The translations under genes were made by a program, and so were the position numbers. A stretch of 33,902 nt of DNA from Terriglobia bacterium (lineage in GTDB: Bacteria > Acidobacteriota > Vicinamibacteria > Vicinamibacterales > CAVVIG01), in contig JAIQFX010000058.1 of NCBI GenBank assembly GCA_020073005.1, positions 1 through 33,902 on the forward strand, given 5' to 3'. Below the pieces are notes generated by a model. That model saw only the letters and a program-made list of their open reading frames with translations. It made no database searches and was not told where the DNA came from. This document shows, piece after piece, positions 19,881-27,306 of the stretch (position 1 is its first letter; every line of letters begins with the position of its first letter).

Positions 19881-19886
19881 TATATT
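19881..19886 (+). promoter_or_regulatory. -10 element of ilvE, possibly leaderless
   Basis: TATATT at 19881-19886 lies 8 nt before the ilvE ATG, which puts the expected transcription start at or 1-2 nt before the start codon. No convincing -35 box is seen. A GAGG (19887-19890) is only 4 nt from the ATG, which is short for a Shine-Dalgarno sequence. Confidence 0.4.
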
Positions 19887-19894
19887 GAGGCGCT

Positions 19895-20833
19895 ATGGGA
19901 TTCACACCGACCGACAGCATCTGGTTCAACGGCAAGCTCGTCCCGTGGAAGGACGCCACCGTGCACGTTCTGGCACACGGCCTCCAATACGGCACCGGCG
20001 TCTTCGAGGGCATGAAGTCGTATCCGACCCCCGACGGCCCCGCCATTTTCCGGCTGGACGCACACCTCGAGCGTTTCTTTAAGTCAGCCGAGCTGTACGA
20101 CTTAGCCATCCCCTACTCGCAGGCGACGCTCGCCGACGCGAGCCTCGACGTCGTGCGCGTGAACAAGCTCGAGGCGTCCTACCTGCGGCCGGTGGCCTTC
20201 TGCGACGCCGGCACGCTGAGCGTCTGGACGAAGGAGTGTCCGATCAGCGTCGCGATCGCGGCCGTGCCGACCGGGAAGTATCTCGCCAACGCCGACGCCG
20301 GCGTCCGCGTCACCGTATCGCCAATCCGCAAGTTCGACGCGACCGCCATTCCGGCCTGGGCGAAGGCCTGCGGCCAGTACATCAACTCCGCGCGCGCCGT
20401 GAACGAGGCGCAGCGGCGGGGATTCGACGAAGCGATCCTGTTGAACTCGCAGGGGTTGGTCGCGGAGGGATCGGGCGAGAACCTGTTCCTCGTCAAGGAC
20501 GGCCGGGTCGTGACCAACGACAAGGACGCCAGCATCCTGATGGGCGTCACCCGCGCGTCGGTCCTCGAAATCGCCCGCGACCTCGGCATCGAGGCGCGCG
20601 TGGCCCCGATTTCCGTCGAGGACGTCCTCCACGCCGACGAGCTGTTCTTCACCGGCACCGCCGTCGAGGTGACGCCGATCCGTGAGGTCGACGGCCGCGT
20701 CATCGGCGACGGTAAACCGGGCCCGGTCACCCGTCGTATTCAGGACACGTTCAACCAGGCCGTGCGCGGGCAGCTCCCGCAGTACCGGCGCTGGCTTTCC
20801 TACGTGCGTCAGGCCGTGACGTCACGGGGGTGA
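19895..20833 (+). CDS. ilvE: branched-chain amino acid aminotransferase
   Basis: 312 residues, class IV PLP aminotransferase, the last step of valine, leucine and isoleucine synthesis (2-oxo acid + glutamate). Features: IWFNGKLVPWKDATVHVLAHGLQYGTGVFEGM at the N-terminus, the PLP lysine K157 in IPAWAKACGQYINS, and FDEAILLNSQGLVAEGSGENLFLVKDG. ELFFTGTAVEVTPIREVDGR is the cofactor phosphate-side signature. The length matches IlvE rather than D-amino acid transaminase or aminodeoxychorismate lyase (about 270-285). It is divergent from the ribosomal operon. Confidence 0.95.
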   Translation: MGFTPTDSIWFNGKLVPWKDATVHVLAHGLQYGTGVFEGMKSYPTPDGPAIFRLDAHLERFFKSAELYDLAIPYSQATLADASLDVVRVNKLEASYLRPVAFCDAGTLSVWTKECPISVAIAAVPTGKYLANADAGVRVTVSPIRKFDATAIPAWAKACGQYINSARAVNEAQRRGFDEAILLNSQGLVAEGSGENLFLVKDGRVVTNDKDASILMGVTRASVLEIARDLGIEARVAPISVEDVLHADELFFTGTAVEVTPIREVDGRVIGDGKPGPVTRRIQDTFNQAVRGQLPQYRRWLSYVRQAVTSRG

Positions 20834-20855
20834 GTTGACGTTGGGGTGTCGTGGT

Positions 20856-20873
20856 GTCCGGCTTCAGCCGGAC
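20856..20873. repeat. short palindrome in the ilvE-cytochrome gap
   Basis: GTCCGGC (20856-20862) and GCCGGAC (20867-20873) flank a TTCA loop: a compact GC-rich hairpin about 23 nt after the ilvE stop and just upstream of the AAGAGG ribosome-binding site (20875-20880) of the next gene. It has no T-run, so it is not a standard terminator. It has the form of a dispersed REP-like palindrome, but only one copy is in this window. Confidence 0.6.
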
Positions 20874-20885
20874 CAAGAGGTGCAT

Positions 20886-21656
20886 ATGATTCGTGGAACG
20901 AACGGGATCGCGGCGCTCGGACTCGTGCTTCTCACCGGCTCGCTCGCGTTCGCGCAGGCGCCGGCCGGCGGCGGCCAGCGCGGCGCGCAGGCGCCGCCTC
21001 CACCGATGACCAACCTGCAGATCTTCCCCAAGGACGCGCAGCGCCAGCAGGTGCTCGCGACGATGCAGGCGTTCACGCAGTCGCTCGGCGTGCAGTGCAA
21101 CTACTGCCACGTGCAGGAGGGGCGCGGCGGGCGCAACGACATGGCATCGGACGAGAAGCAGACGAAGAAGACCGCGCGCCAGATGATGGTCCTCGCCCGC
21201 GAGATCAACGAGAAGCTGCCGACCGCCGTCAGCAAGTCCGCCGATGCGACCACCCGCGTCGGCTGCGCGACCTGCCATCGCGGCGTCGCCGTCCCGAAGC
21301 AGATCACCGACATCGTCACCGACGCGGCGGCCGGCGGCGGCGCCTCGGCGGGCCTCGCGAGGTTCAGGGAACTGCGCGAGCGGTACTTCGGCGGCCAGAG
21401 CTACGACTTCAGCGAAGGCAGCCTCATCGCCATTGCGCAGCGCGCGAACCAGGCGCAGAAGGCCGACGATGCGCTTGCGTACCTGCAGGCGAATCTCGAG
21501 TTCTACCCGAAGTCGGCGCGCACGTATCAGACGATGGCGCAGATCAAGAACGGGAAGGGCGACAAGGACGGCGCGATCAAGGATCTCGAGAAGGCCGTCG
21601 AGCTCGATCCGAACAACAATCAAGCGAAGATGATGCTGCAGCAGCTCAAAGGCTAG
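20886..21656 (+). CDS. secreted dihaem c-type cytochrome, reaction-centre cytochrome c-like, with TPR-like tail
   Basis: 256 residues. Signal peptide at residues 1-24 (LGLVLLTGSLAFAQA). Two haem c sites: CNYCH at 71-75 and CATCH at 127-131. The context (LQIFPKDAQRQQVLATMQAFTQSLGVQCNYCHV, ASDEKQTKKTARQMMVLAREIN, GCATCHRGV) is that of the photosynthetic reaction-centre cytochrome c subunit-like family (CytoC_RC), common in non-phototrophic Acidobacteria and here half the length of the four-haem protein. Residues 175-250 form one or two TPR-like helical repeats (DDALAYLQANLEFYPKS; GAIKDLEKAVELDPNN). A role in periplasmic electron transfer is inferred. AAGAGG 5 nt before the ATG is the ribosome-binding site. 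Confidence 0.9.
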   Translation: MIRGTNGIAALGLVLLTGSLAFAQAPAGGGQRGAQAPPPPMTNLQIFPKDAQRQQVLATMQAFTQSLGVQCNYCHVQEGRGGRNDMASDEKQTKKTARQMMVLAREINEKLPTAVSKSADATTRVGCATCHRGVAVPKQITDIVTDAAAGGGASAGLARFRELRERYFGGQSYDFSEGSLIAIAQRANQAQKADDALAYLQANLEFYPKSARTYQTMAQIKNGKGDKDGAIKDLEKAVELDPNNNQAKMMLQQLKG

Positions 21657-21670
21657 GCAAAGGAGCCTCC

Positions 21671-22534
21671 ATGCACCGACTGGTATCGGCGCTGATTGTC
21701 GGAGTTCTGTCGGCGGGCACGGCGTTCGCGCAGGCGCCGAAAGAGCCGCTCGTCGAGTTCGAAATGATGACGTGGCCCGAAGTGAAGGCGGCGCTCGCCG
21801 CCGGCAAGACGACGGCGCTCGTCTACACCGGCGGGACGGAGCAGCGCGGACCGCAGAACGTGAACGGCGGCCACACGCTGATGGCGCGCGCGACCGCGAA
21901 AGCGATCGCGCTCAAGCTCGGCAACGCGATCGTGATGCCGACGCTCGCCTACTCGCCCAACCGCGCCAGCGCGGACCTGCCGGGCACGATCGGCCTGAGC
22001 AACGACGTGTTCGGGCAGATGCTGACCGAAATCGCCGAGCAGTCGATCATCACCGGCTTCAAGAACGTGATCCTCATGGGCGACCACGGCGGCGGACAGC
22101 CGGCGGTGTTCGCAGAGGTCGCGAAGAAGCTCGAGGCGAAGTACGCGCCGCAGGGCAAGCACGTGTACTTCTGCGACGAGGTCTACAAGAAGGCCCAGGA
22201 CGACTTCGACAACTGGCTGGTGAGCAAGGGCTATCCTCGCAGCTCGCACGCCGGCATTCCCGACACGTCGACGATGCTCTACCTCGGCGGCGACAAGGGC
22301 TGGGTGCGCAAGGAACTGATTCCGACGGCGGAAGGCGATCCGGTGCCCGAGCCGGGCCAGCGCGGCCAGGGCCGCGGGCGCGGCGCGGACCCGAACGCGC
22401 CGCCGCGCAAGAACAACGGCATCAGCGGCGACGCCCGCCGATCGACGCCGGAACTCGGCAAGATGGCGATGGACATCAAGATCGATTACGCCGTAAAACA
22501 GATCACGGGATTCCTCGCGAGTCAGGGAAAATAG
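21671..22534 (+). CDS. secreted creatininase-family amidohydrolase with altered metal ligands
   Basis: 287 residues with a signal peptide (1-21, VSALIVGVLSAGTAFAQA). The family N-terminal motif is seen as TGGTEQRGPQNVNGGH: E57 aligns with the first metal ligand, but the usual His two residues on is R59 and the usual Asp is H68. The NGHGGN motif is GDHGGGQ (H139), and the HAGxxETS motif is HAGIPDTS (H193, D198 instead of Glu). An Arg/Gly/Pro insertion lies at about residues 228-250. Creatininase relatives hydrolyse cyclic or linear amides; with these changes the substrate and even activity are open. AAAGGAG lies upstream and the gene is 14 nt after the cytochrome. Confidence 0.85.
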   Translation: MHRLVSALIVGVLSAGTAFAQAPKEPLVEFEMMTWPEVKAALAAGKTTALVYTGGTEQRGPQNVNGGHTLMARATAKAIALKLGNAIVMPTLAYSPNRASADLPGTIGLSNDVFGQMLTEIAEQSIITGFKNVILMGDHGGGQPAVFAEVAKKLEAKYAPQGKHVYFCDEVYKKAQDDFDNWLVSKGYPRSSHAGIPDTSTMLYLGGDKGWVRKELIPTAEGDPVPEPGQRGQGRGRGADPNAPPRKNNGISGDARRSTPELGKMAMDIKIDYAVKQITGFLASQGK

Positions 22535-22547
22535 CAGTACCCAGACA

Positions 22548-24329
22548 ATGGAAACACCCGCCCCCGCGGCGTCGGCCGGTCGCGGCGTAGGTCCGTCGAT
22601 CGTGGGCCAATGGGTCCACGACCGCAGCCTGCGCCTCGCCGCCGGCCTGGCCGTGGCGGTCGCGATTCCGGTCGCGGTCCTCTTCTACTTTCAGTTCCGA
22701 TCGATCTCCGCGCTCAGTCAGTCGTCGGCGGTGGTCCTGCGGCAGCTCAGTCAGGCGACCGCGGACGACCTGACGCAGGGCCTGCAGGACGCGCTGAAGG
22801 CGCCGTACCTCGCCGTGCTGATCCGCGTCGCGCAGGCGCAGACCGAGCCGCTGGATCTGCCGCTCATCGCGCCGACACTCGAACAGGGACTCACCAACGA
22901 TCCGTTCGTCAGCCGCTTCTACGTCTGGTCGGACGAGACGAAGGAACATCGCGGTGAAGTCCTGGCTTACGACCGCGAGAGCCACGGCTTCACGACGGAC
23001 GTCCCCGAAGGCCCCGAGATGGTGCGGCGCTTCCACGAGCTGGCGCCCCAGAAGCACGCGATCACCGTCTTCGAGACGACGATCGGCGGACGCCGCGTGA
23101 TCTTTCAAGGGCAGCTGCGGTTCCGGTTTCCGGCGCGGGACAAGCTGACCAGCTTCGTCGCGCTGCGCGTCGAAGCGGATCGGTTGAGCGGCGAGTTCCT
23201 GTCGTCATTTGTCAGCGCGCACCTGAAAACCGTCGAAGGGCCCACCGGCTTTCCGTCGCTGGGCGTGGCCGTGCTCGACCAGCAGGGCCGCGCGCTGTTC
23301 CCGCCCGGCGCCGCCGTGCCCGCGCGGTACGTCGACGAGCGCACGTTTCCGGTCGTGTTCTTCGAGCCCGAGCTGATCAGCCTGATGGCGCCCGAGGGCC
23401 ACAAGCCGGAAGTGTGGCGGCTGCGCACGGGGTACGGCGATCGGACGATTCCCGAGATCATCGCCGCGCGCGAGCGCCCGCAGCACGCGCTGATGGCGAT
23501 GCTCGCCGGCGTGATGGCGCTCGGCGTCTTCTTCATGGCGCGCGCCGCGGCGCGCGAAGTGCGCGTCGCGGAGATGAAGTCGAACTTCGTGTCCAGCGTG
23601 TCGCACGATCTGAAGACGCCGCTCGCGCTCATCCAGCTGTTCGCCGAGACGCTCGAGCTCGGGCGCGTGAAGAACGCCGAGCGGATGCACGAGTACTACC
23701 GGATCATCAACAGCGAGGCGCGCAAGCTGACGCGGCTGATCAACAACCTGCTCGACTTCTCGAAGATCGAAGCCGGGCTGCGCCGCTACAAGCGCGAGCC
23801 CGTCAACCTGACGGACCTCACGACGCGCGTGCTCGAGTCGCTCGAGAGCCAGTTCCGGCACAATCAGTTCACGGTGACGTCGCGGCTGGCCCCCGACGTG
23901 CCGGTCCTCATCGATCAGGAAGCGGCCGTGCAGGCGCTCGAGAACCTGCTGTCCAACGCGATGAAGTACTCGCCCGAGCACCGCACGATCCACGTCGAGG
24001 TCGACCGCGCGGCGGGCTTCGGCGTCGTCCGCGTGATCGACCGCGGCGTCGGCATTCCGCTGCGGCTGCAGCGCAAGATCTTCCGCAAGTTCTACCGCGT
24101 CCAGACCGACGCGGGGTCGGGCCCACAGGGCACCGGCCTCGGCCTGGCGATCGTCGATCACGTGATGCGCGGGCACGGCGGGTTCGTCCGTGTCGACAGC
24201 GAGCCCGGGCGCGGCGCCACGTTCTCGCTCCACTTCCCCCTGTACACAATGTCCGCAGGAGACTCTCACGGTGACGAAACGGATTCTGGTGATCGAGGAC
24301 GAACCGCAGATGTTGCTCGGTCTGCGTGA
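22548..24329 (+). CDS. membrane sensor histidine kinase
   Basis: 593 residues. Transmembrane segments at about 28-50 and 314-331 enclose a ~260-residue extracytoplasmic sensor region that I do not recognise. Then HisKA with the phosphorylated H353 (FVSSVSHDLKTPLALIQLF) and HATPase: N box ENLLSNAMKYSP (470), G1 DRGVGIP, F box FRKFYR, G2 GTGLGLAI (528-535). No HAMP domain is evident. It would phosphorylate the downstream regulator, with which it overlaps by 59 nt out of frame; the kinase C-terminus therefore has a ~25-residue polar tail. The start ATG 22548 has only a weak upstream site, 13 nt after the creatininase stop. Confidence 0.95.
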   Translation: METPAPAASAGRGVGPSIVGQWVHDRSLRLAAGLAVAVAIPVAVLFYFQFRSISALSQSSAVVLRQLSQATADDLTQGLQDALKAPYLAVLIRVAQAQTEPLDLPLIAPTLEQGLTNDPFVSRFYVWSDETKEHRGEVLAYDRESHGFTTDVPEGPEMVRRFHELAPQKHAITVFETTIGGRRVIFQGQLRFRFPARDKLTSFVALRVEADRLSGEFLSSFVSAHLKTVEGPTGFPSLGVAVLDQQGRALFPPGAAVPARYVDERTFPVVFFEPELISLMAPEGHKPEVWRLRTGYGDRTIPEIIAARERPQHALMAMLAGVMALGVFFMARAAAREVRVAEMKSNFVSSVSHDLKTPLALIQLFAETLELGRVKNAERMHEYYRIINSEARKLTRLINNLLDFSKIEAGLRRYKREPVNLTDLTTRVLESLESQFRHNQFTVTSRLAPDVPVLIDQEAAVQALENLLSNAMKYSPEHRTIHVEVDRAAGFGVVRVIDRGVGIPLRLQRKIFRKFYRVQTDAGSGPQGTGLGLAIVDHVMRGHGGFVRVDSEPGRGATFSLHFPLYTMSAGDSHGDETDSGDRGRTADVARSA

Positions 24330-24954
24330 CAACCTCGAGCTCGACGGCTACGAAGTCATCACGGCGGCGGACGGCGAAGAGGGACTGGCGAAGGCGATCT
24401 CGTCCGCGCCGGACCTGGTGATCCTCGACGTCACGCTGCCGCGCAAGAACGGCTTCGAAGTCTGCCGCGAGCTGCGCGCGCGCGCCAATCCGACGCCCGT
24501 CGTGATGCTCACCGCCCGCGCGCAGGAAACCGAAAAGGTGCTCGGCCTCGAGCTCGGCGCCGACGACTACGTCACCAAGCCGTTCAGCATCACCGAGCTC
24601 CTCGCGCGCGTGCGCGCCGTCCTGCGGCGCTCGGGCGGGCGCAACTCAGGCCTCGAGAAGTGCAAGATCGGCGACATCGACATCGATTTCCGCACGCACC
24701 AGGCGCACCGCGGCGGCGAGCGCATCGACTTCACGGCGCGCGAGTTCGATCTCCTCCGCTATCTGGTGGCGCACACGGGCCAGGTCGTCACGCGCGAGCA
24801 GATTCTGAACCAGGTCTGGGGCTACGAGGAGTCGCCGACGACGCGCACGATCGACAACTTCGTCGCCAAGCTGCGGCAGAAGATCGAGACCGCGCCCCAC
24901 GAGCCCGAGCACATCCTCACCGTCCACGGCGCCGGCTACAAGTTCGTCGGCTAG
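24271..24954 (+). CDS. OmpR/PhoB-family response regulator
   Basis: 227 residues from GTG 24271, with AGGAG at 24257-24261 as Shine-Dalgarno. Receiver domain: acidic pair E9/D10, phosphoacceptor D53 (VILDVTLPRKNG), T81, K103 (YVTKPF). The C-terminal winged helix has IDFTAREFDLLRYLVAHTGQVVTREQILNQVWGYEESPTTRTIDNFVAKLRQKIE and ends HGAGYKFVG. Partner of the upstream kinase. The target genes are not evident. A farther upstream ATG (24190) inside the kinase gene would add residues with no receiver homology and is rejected. Confidence 0.97.
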   Translation: MTKRILVIEDEPQMLLGLRDNLELDGYEVITAADGEEGLAKAISSAPDLVILDVTLPRKNGFEVCRELRARANPTPVVMLTARAQETEKVLGLELGADDYVTKPFSITELLARVRAVLRRSGGRNSGLEKCKIGDIDIDFRTHQAHRGGERIDFTAREFDLLRYLVAHTGQVVTREQILNQVWGYEESPTTRTIDNFVAKLRQKIETAPHEPEHILTVHGAGYKFVG

Positions 24955-25754
24955 TACTTCAGTTGATCGTTTTCGTAGCGCGCGGCGATGACCGTGCAGT
25001 TGTCGCGGCTGCCGCGCGCGAGGGCCGCGGCCAGCACGTGGTGCGCCATGACCTCGGGCTCCGGGTCGTGCTGCGCGGCCAGCCGCAGCTGTTCGTCGCT
25101 CAGCACGCCGTGCACGCCGTCGGTCGTGAGGATCAGGACGTCGCCGTCGCGCAGCGCTTCTTCCATCACGTGCACATCCGTGCGCGGCCTCGCGCCGACG
25201 ACGTTGGTCAGCGCGTTGCGCATCGGGTGATGCTGCAGCAGCACCGGATCGACGTGCGGATCCTGCGCGAGCACGCTCGCCACCCACGAGTCGTCGCGCG
25301 TCACCTGACGCAGCCGTCCGTCCGTCAGGAGGTAGAGGCGGCTGTCGCCGACATGCCCCACCACCAGACGCGCGCCGACCGCGCGCGCGGCGACGACCGT
25401 GGTCCCCATGCCGGCGAAGCGATCCGCCGACCCGGCCATCTCGAGAATCTGCACGTTGGCGATCTGAATCGCGGTGCGCAGCAGGTTGCCGTCCGCCGAG
25501 AAATCGGGGTCGAAGCCGAACGGCCAGTCGAGGGCGCGGTCGCCGAGCAGCGCGGCGCCGCGGTGCGACTCCTGCACGAAGTCGACGATGGCGTCGACGG
25601 CGAGCCGGGCCGCGACTTCCCCGGCGTTGTGGCCGCCCATCCCGTCCGCGATGACGCAGAGGCCGAGCTCGTCCAGAATGGCAAAGCGGTCTTCGTTGGT
25701 GGGCCGAATCCGGCCTTTGTCAGTGACCCCGTACGCGCGCAGCACCCGGCACAC
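24951..25754 (-). CDS. PP2C-family (Stp1-like) serine/threonine phosphatase
   Basis: 267 residues from GTG 25754 (another GTG 9 nt inside is possible). A soluble bacterial PP2C: GVTDKGRIRPTNEDRF, ADGMGGHNAGEVAA (D37), GMGTTVV, VGHVGDSRLYLL, VTRDDSWV, TTDGVHGVL and SRDNCTVI hold the metal-binding aspartates. It dephosphorylates Ser/Thr proteins and often pairs with a Hanks-type kinase; none is in the window. It is tail-to-tail with the response regulator, with a 4-nt overlap of the stop codons. Confidence 0.93.
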   Translation of the reverse strand: MCRVLRAYGVTDKGRIRPTNEDRFAILDELGLCVIADGMGGHNAGEVAARLAVDAIVDFVQESHRGAALLGDRALDWPFGFDPDFSADGNLLRTAIQIANVQILEMAGSADRFAGMGTTVVAARAVGARLVVGHVGDSRLYLLTDGRLRQVTRDDSWVASVLAQDPHVDPVLLQHHPMRNALTNVVGARPRTDVHVMEEALRDGDVLILTTDGVHGVLSDEQLRLAAQHDPEPEVMAHHVLAAALARGSRDNCTVIAARYENDQLKY

Positions 25755-25795
25755 CCCTGTGACGCTTGAACGGCCAGCTGGATCCGGCCGTGCGG

Positions 25796-25822
25796 ATTAT
25801 CGGCAATCGTGGCAACATTCAA
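25796..25822 (-). promoter_or_regulatory. possible promoter of the PP2C gene
   Basis: On the minus strand TTGAAT (plus 25817-25822) and GATAAT (plus 25796-25801) lie 15 bp apart, a short but possible -35/-10 pair, about 42 nt before the GTG start. It directly abuts the CAGYCAC array. Confidence 0.3.
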
Positions 25823-25850
25823 CAGTCACCAGCCGCCAGTCACCAGCCAC
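25823..25850. repeat. 7-nt tandem array upstream of the YbhB-like gene
   Basis: CAGTCAC (25823-25829), CAGCCGC (25830-25836), CAGTCAC (25837-25843), CAGCCAC (25844-25850). It ends 1 nt before the AAGGAG ribosome-binding site (25852-25857). The same unit family recurs at 32341-32368 and, inverted, at 33222-33246. Confidence 0.85.
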
Positions 25851-25865
25851 CAAGGAGATCATTCG

Positions 25866-26357
25866 ATGATCGGAGTTCTCGTCATGTCCGCCGCGCTCTC
25901 CCTTACCAGCCCGGCCTTCACGGAAGGCGGCGCGATTCCGTCGAAGTTCACGTGCGACGCGGGGATGACCAACCCGTCGCCCGCGCTGGCGTGGAAGGAT
26001 GCGCCGGCGGGCACGAAGTCGTTCGTCCTGATTCTGCACGATCCGGACGCGCCGCTCGCGGGCGGCTTCACGCACTGGGTCCTGTTCGACGTGCCGGCCT
26101 CGACGACGGGGCTGCCCGAGAACTTCCAGGCGGGATCGGTCGGCATCGACGGCAACAGCGGCTTCCGCCGCGCCGGCTACGGCGGCCCGTGCCCGCCGAC
26201 CGGCTCGCACCACTATCACTTCATCCTGTCGGCGCTCGACGTCGCCGCGATCGGCGCAGCGAAGGGCGCGACGAAGGCGGATGTCGAGAAGGCGATGGCC
26301 GGACACGTGCTCGCCACAGCCGAACTGGTCGGGACGTATCAGAAGACGCCGAAGTAA
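25866..26357 (+). CDS. YbhB/YbcL family Raf kinase inhibitor-like protein
   Basis: 163 residues with AAGGAG 8 nt upstream. PEBP fold: LTSPAFTEGGAIPSKFTCDAGMTNPSPALAW, ILHDPDAPLAGGFTHWVLFDVP (DPDAP 59-63; HWVLFDVP 70-77), GYGGPCPPTGSHHYHF and the C-terminal GHVLATAELVGTYQK. The name is historic; bacterial members have no established kinase target and may bind small ligands. The first residues (MIGVLVMSAA) are mildly hydrophobic; M7 is an alternative start that would give the usual short N-terminus. Confidence 0.95.
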   Translation: MIGVLVMSAALSLTSPAFTEGGAIPSKFTCDAGMTNPSPALAWKDAPAGTKSFVLILHDPDAPLAGGFTHWVLFDVPASTTGLPENFQAGSVGIDGNSGFRRAGYGGPCPPTGSHHYHFILSALDVAAIGAAKGATKADVEKAMAGHVLATAELVGTYQKTPK

Positions 26358-26363
26358 GTACGT

Positions 26364-26430
26364 AGTCGTTGGTCGTCGGTCGTGAGTCCTTGGCCGTAAC
26401 GAACGACGAATGACCAACGACTGACGACTA
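26364..26430. repeat. bipartite 7-nt array between the YbhB-like gene and a secreted hypothetical
   Basis: Units AGTCGTT, GGTCGTC, GGTCGTG, AGTCCTT, GGCCGTA (26364-26398), then ACGAACG, ACGAATG, ACCAACG, ACTGACG, ACTA (26399-26430). The two halves are inverted copies meeting with almost no spacer. Same family as the secY-adk and four-helix-bundle arrays. The final CTA is the stop codon of the minus-strand gene. Confidence 0.9.
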
Positions 26431-27081
26431 TTTGGCGACGTCGTACACGCGGCGAATGACGTCGCCGCGGTTCTTCTCCGCGAACTGCGCTTCCATCACG
26501 AGCTGGCCGGCGCCAGCGCCGCCCGAGAGCGTGTAGCGCAGTTCGCGATCCTTCTCCACGTTGAAGCGGATGACGAGCTGCGTGGGCTCCCACTTCGTCA
26601 CGACGCCGATCGGCCCCGCGTCGAGCTGCAGCGTCTCTTCCTTGCCGGTCGGATGAAACGTGCGCGTGCGCGCGCGGCCGAACGCGATCGTGACCGCGGT
26701 GTCGGTCTGCGCGATCGTCAGCGCGGGCGGCGGGTCTTTCACTTCCTCGACCAGTTCGCGGATCTTCTTCACATCGTCTTCGCTCTCGAAGCGCGGCGTC
26801 CCGCTCGGGACCGCGCCTGACCCGCTCGAACGTCCTCCACCTCCGCCGCGGCCGCCACGTCCGCCGCCGGATCGGCCGCCGCCGCTGCCGCCGCGGCCTG
26901 GCGTGGCGCTGCTCGCGTCCTGCCAGTCCGGATCGAATCCAACGTCTTTCGGGAAGTCGCTGGCCGCGCGATTGAGGGTCCAGTCGCCGGAGAGATCCGG
27001 ACGCGCGGCAGCCGGCAGACGCGCGGCTGCAACCGTCACGCTCCCGGCGCAGGCAGCGCAGATCAGCAGCAACCATTTCAT
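26428..27081 (-). CDS. secreted hypothetical protein with Gly-rich linker
   Basis: 217 residues. Signal peptide 1-20 (WLLLICAACAGSVTVAAA). Then a short PDLSGDWTLNRAASDFP motif, often seen at the start of small secreted acidobacterial proteins, a Gly/Arg/Ser-rich linker at about 60-90, and a folded-looking C-terminal domain (LTIAQTDTAVTIAFGRARTRTFHPTGKEETLQL... VIRFNVEKDRELRYTLSGG) with alternating beta-strand character. I do not know the function; a lipocalin-like beta-barrel is possible. The stop codon is supplied by the adjoining repeat array. Confidence 0.8.
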   Translation of the reverse strand: MKWLLLICAACAGSVTVAAARLPAAARPDLSGDWTLNRAASDFPKDVGFDPDWQDASSATPGRGGSGGGRSGGGRGGRGGGGGRSSGSGAVPSGTPRFESEDDVKKIRELVEEVKDPPPALTIAQTDTAVTIAFGRARTRTFHPTGKEETLQLDAGPIGVVTKWEPTQLVIRFNVEKDRELRYTLSGGAGAGQLVMEAQFAEKNRGDVIRRVYDVAK

Positions 27082-27088
27082 GACTGGC

Positions 27089-27229
27089 TTAGACGCGGCG
27101 CAGGAACCGCACGGCGTGCCGTCCCAATTCCAGCGTGGCGATCATGACCGACTGCGGGAGGCTGGTGCCGGCGCGAGCGAGGGCGACGCGGCACGACTCG
27201 AGGCAGGCGATGAGGAACGTGGACAACAC
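27089..27229 (-). CDS. possible small gene or gene remnant
   Basis: The frame ends at TAA (plus 27089-27091), is open back to 27295, and has a GTG at 27229. Third positions of the last ~45 codons are almost all G or C, as in real genes here, and the product (TFLIACLESCRVALARAG, VMIATLELGRHAVRFLRRV) looks like two helices. There is no ATG start or ribosome-binding site, so it may be the 3' remnant of a lost gene. It occupies the 225-nt gap between the two hypotheticals. Confidence 0.25.
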   Translation of the reverse strand: MLSTFLIACLESCRVALARAGTSLPQSVMIATLELGRHAVRFLRRV

Positions 27230-27306
27230 ATCGGATTGGACCAGAATCGCGTGGCAGAACGACGGCGAGCCGATGACAAATCGATGATGTGCACCTCAGA
27301 GGCGGC

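Noticed and set aside
20856-20873. Palindrome as an ilvE terminator
   Set aside because: No T-run follows on either strand, and it sits directly before the next gene's ribosome-binding site.
20846-22534. A single 562-codon fusion of cytochrome region and creatininase
   Set aside because: Its first half is an out-of-frame reading of the cytochrome gene; the creatininase-like protein has its own signal peptide and ribosome-binding site at 21671.
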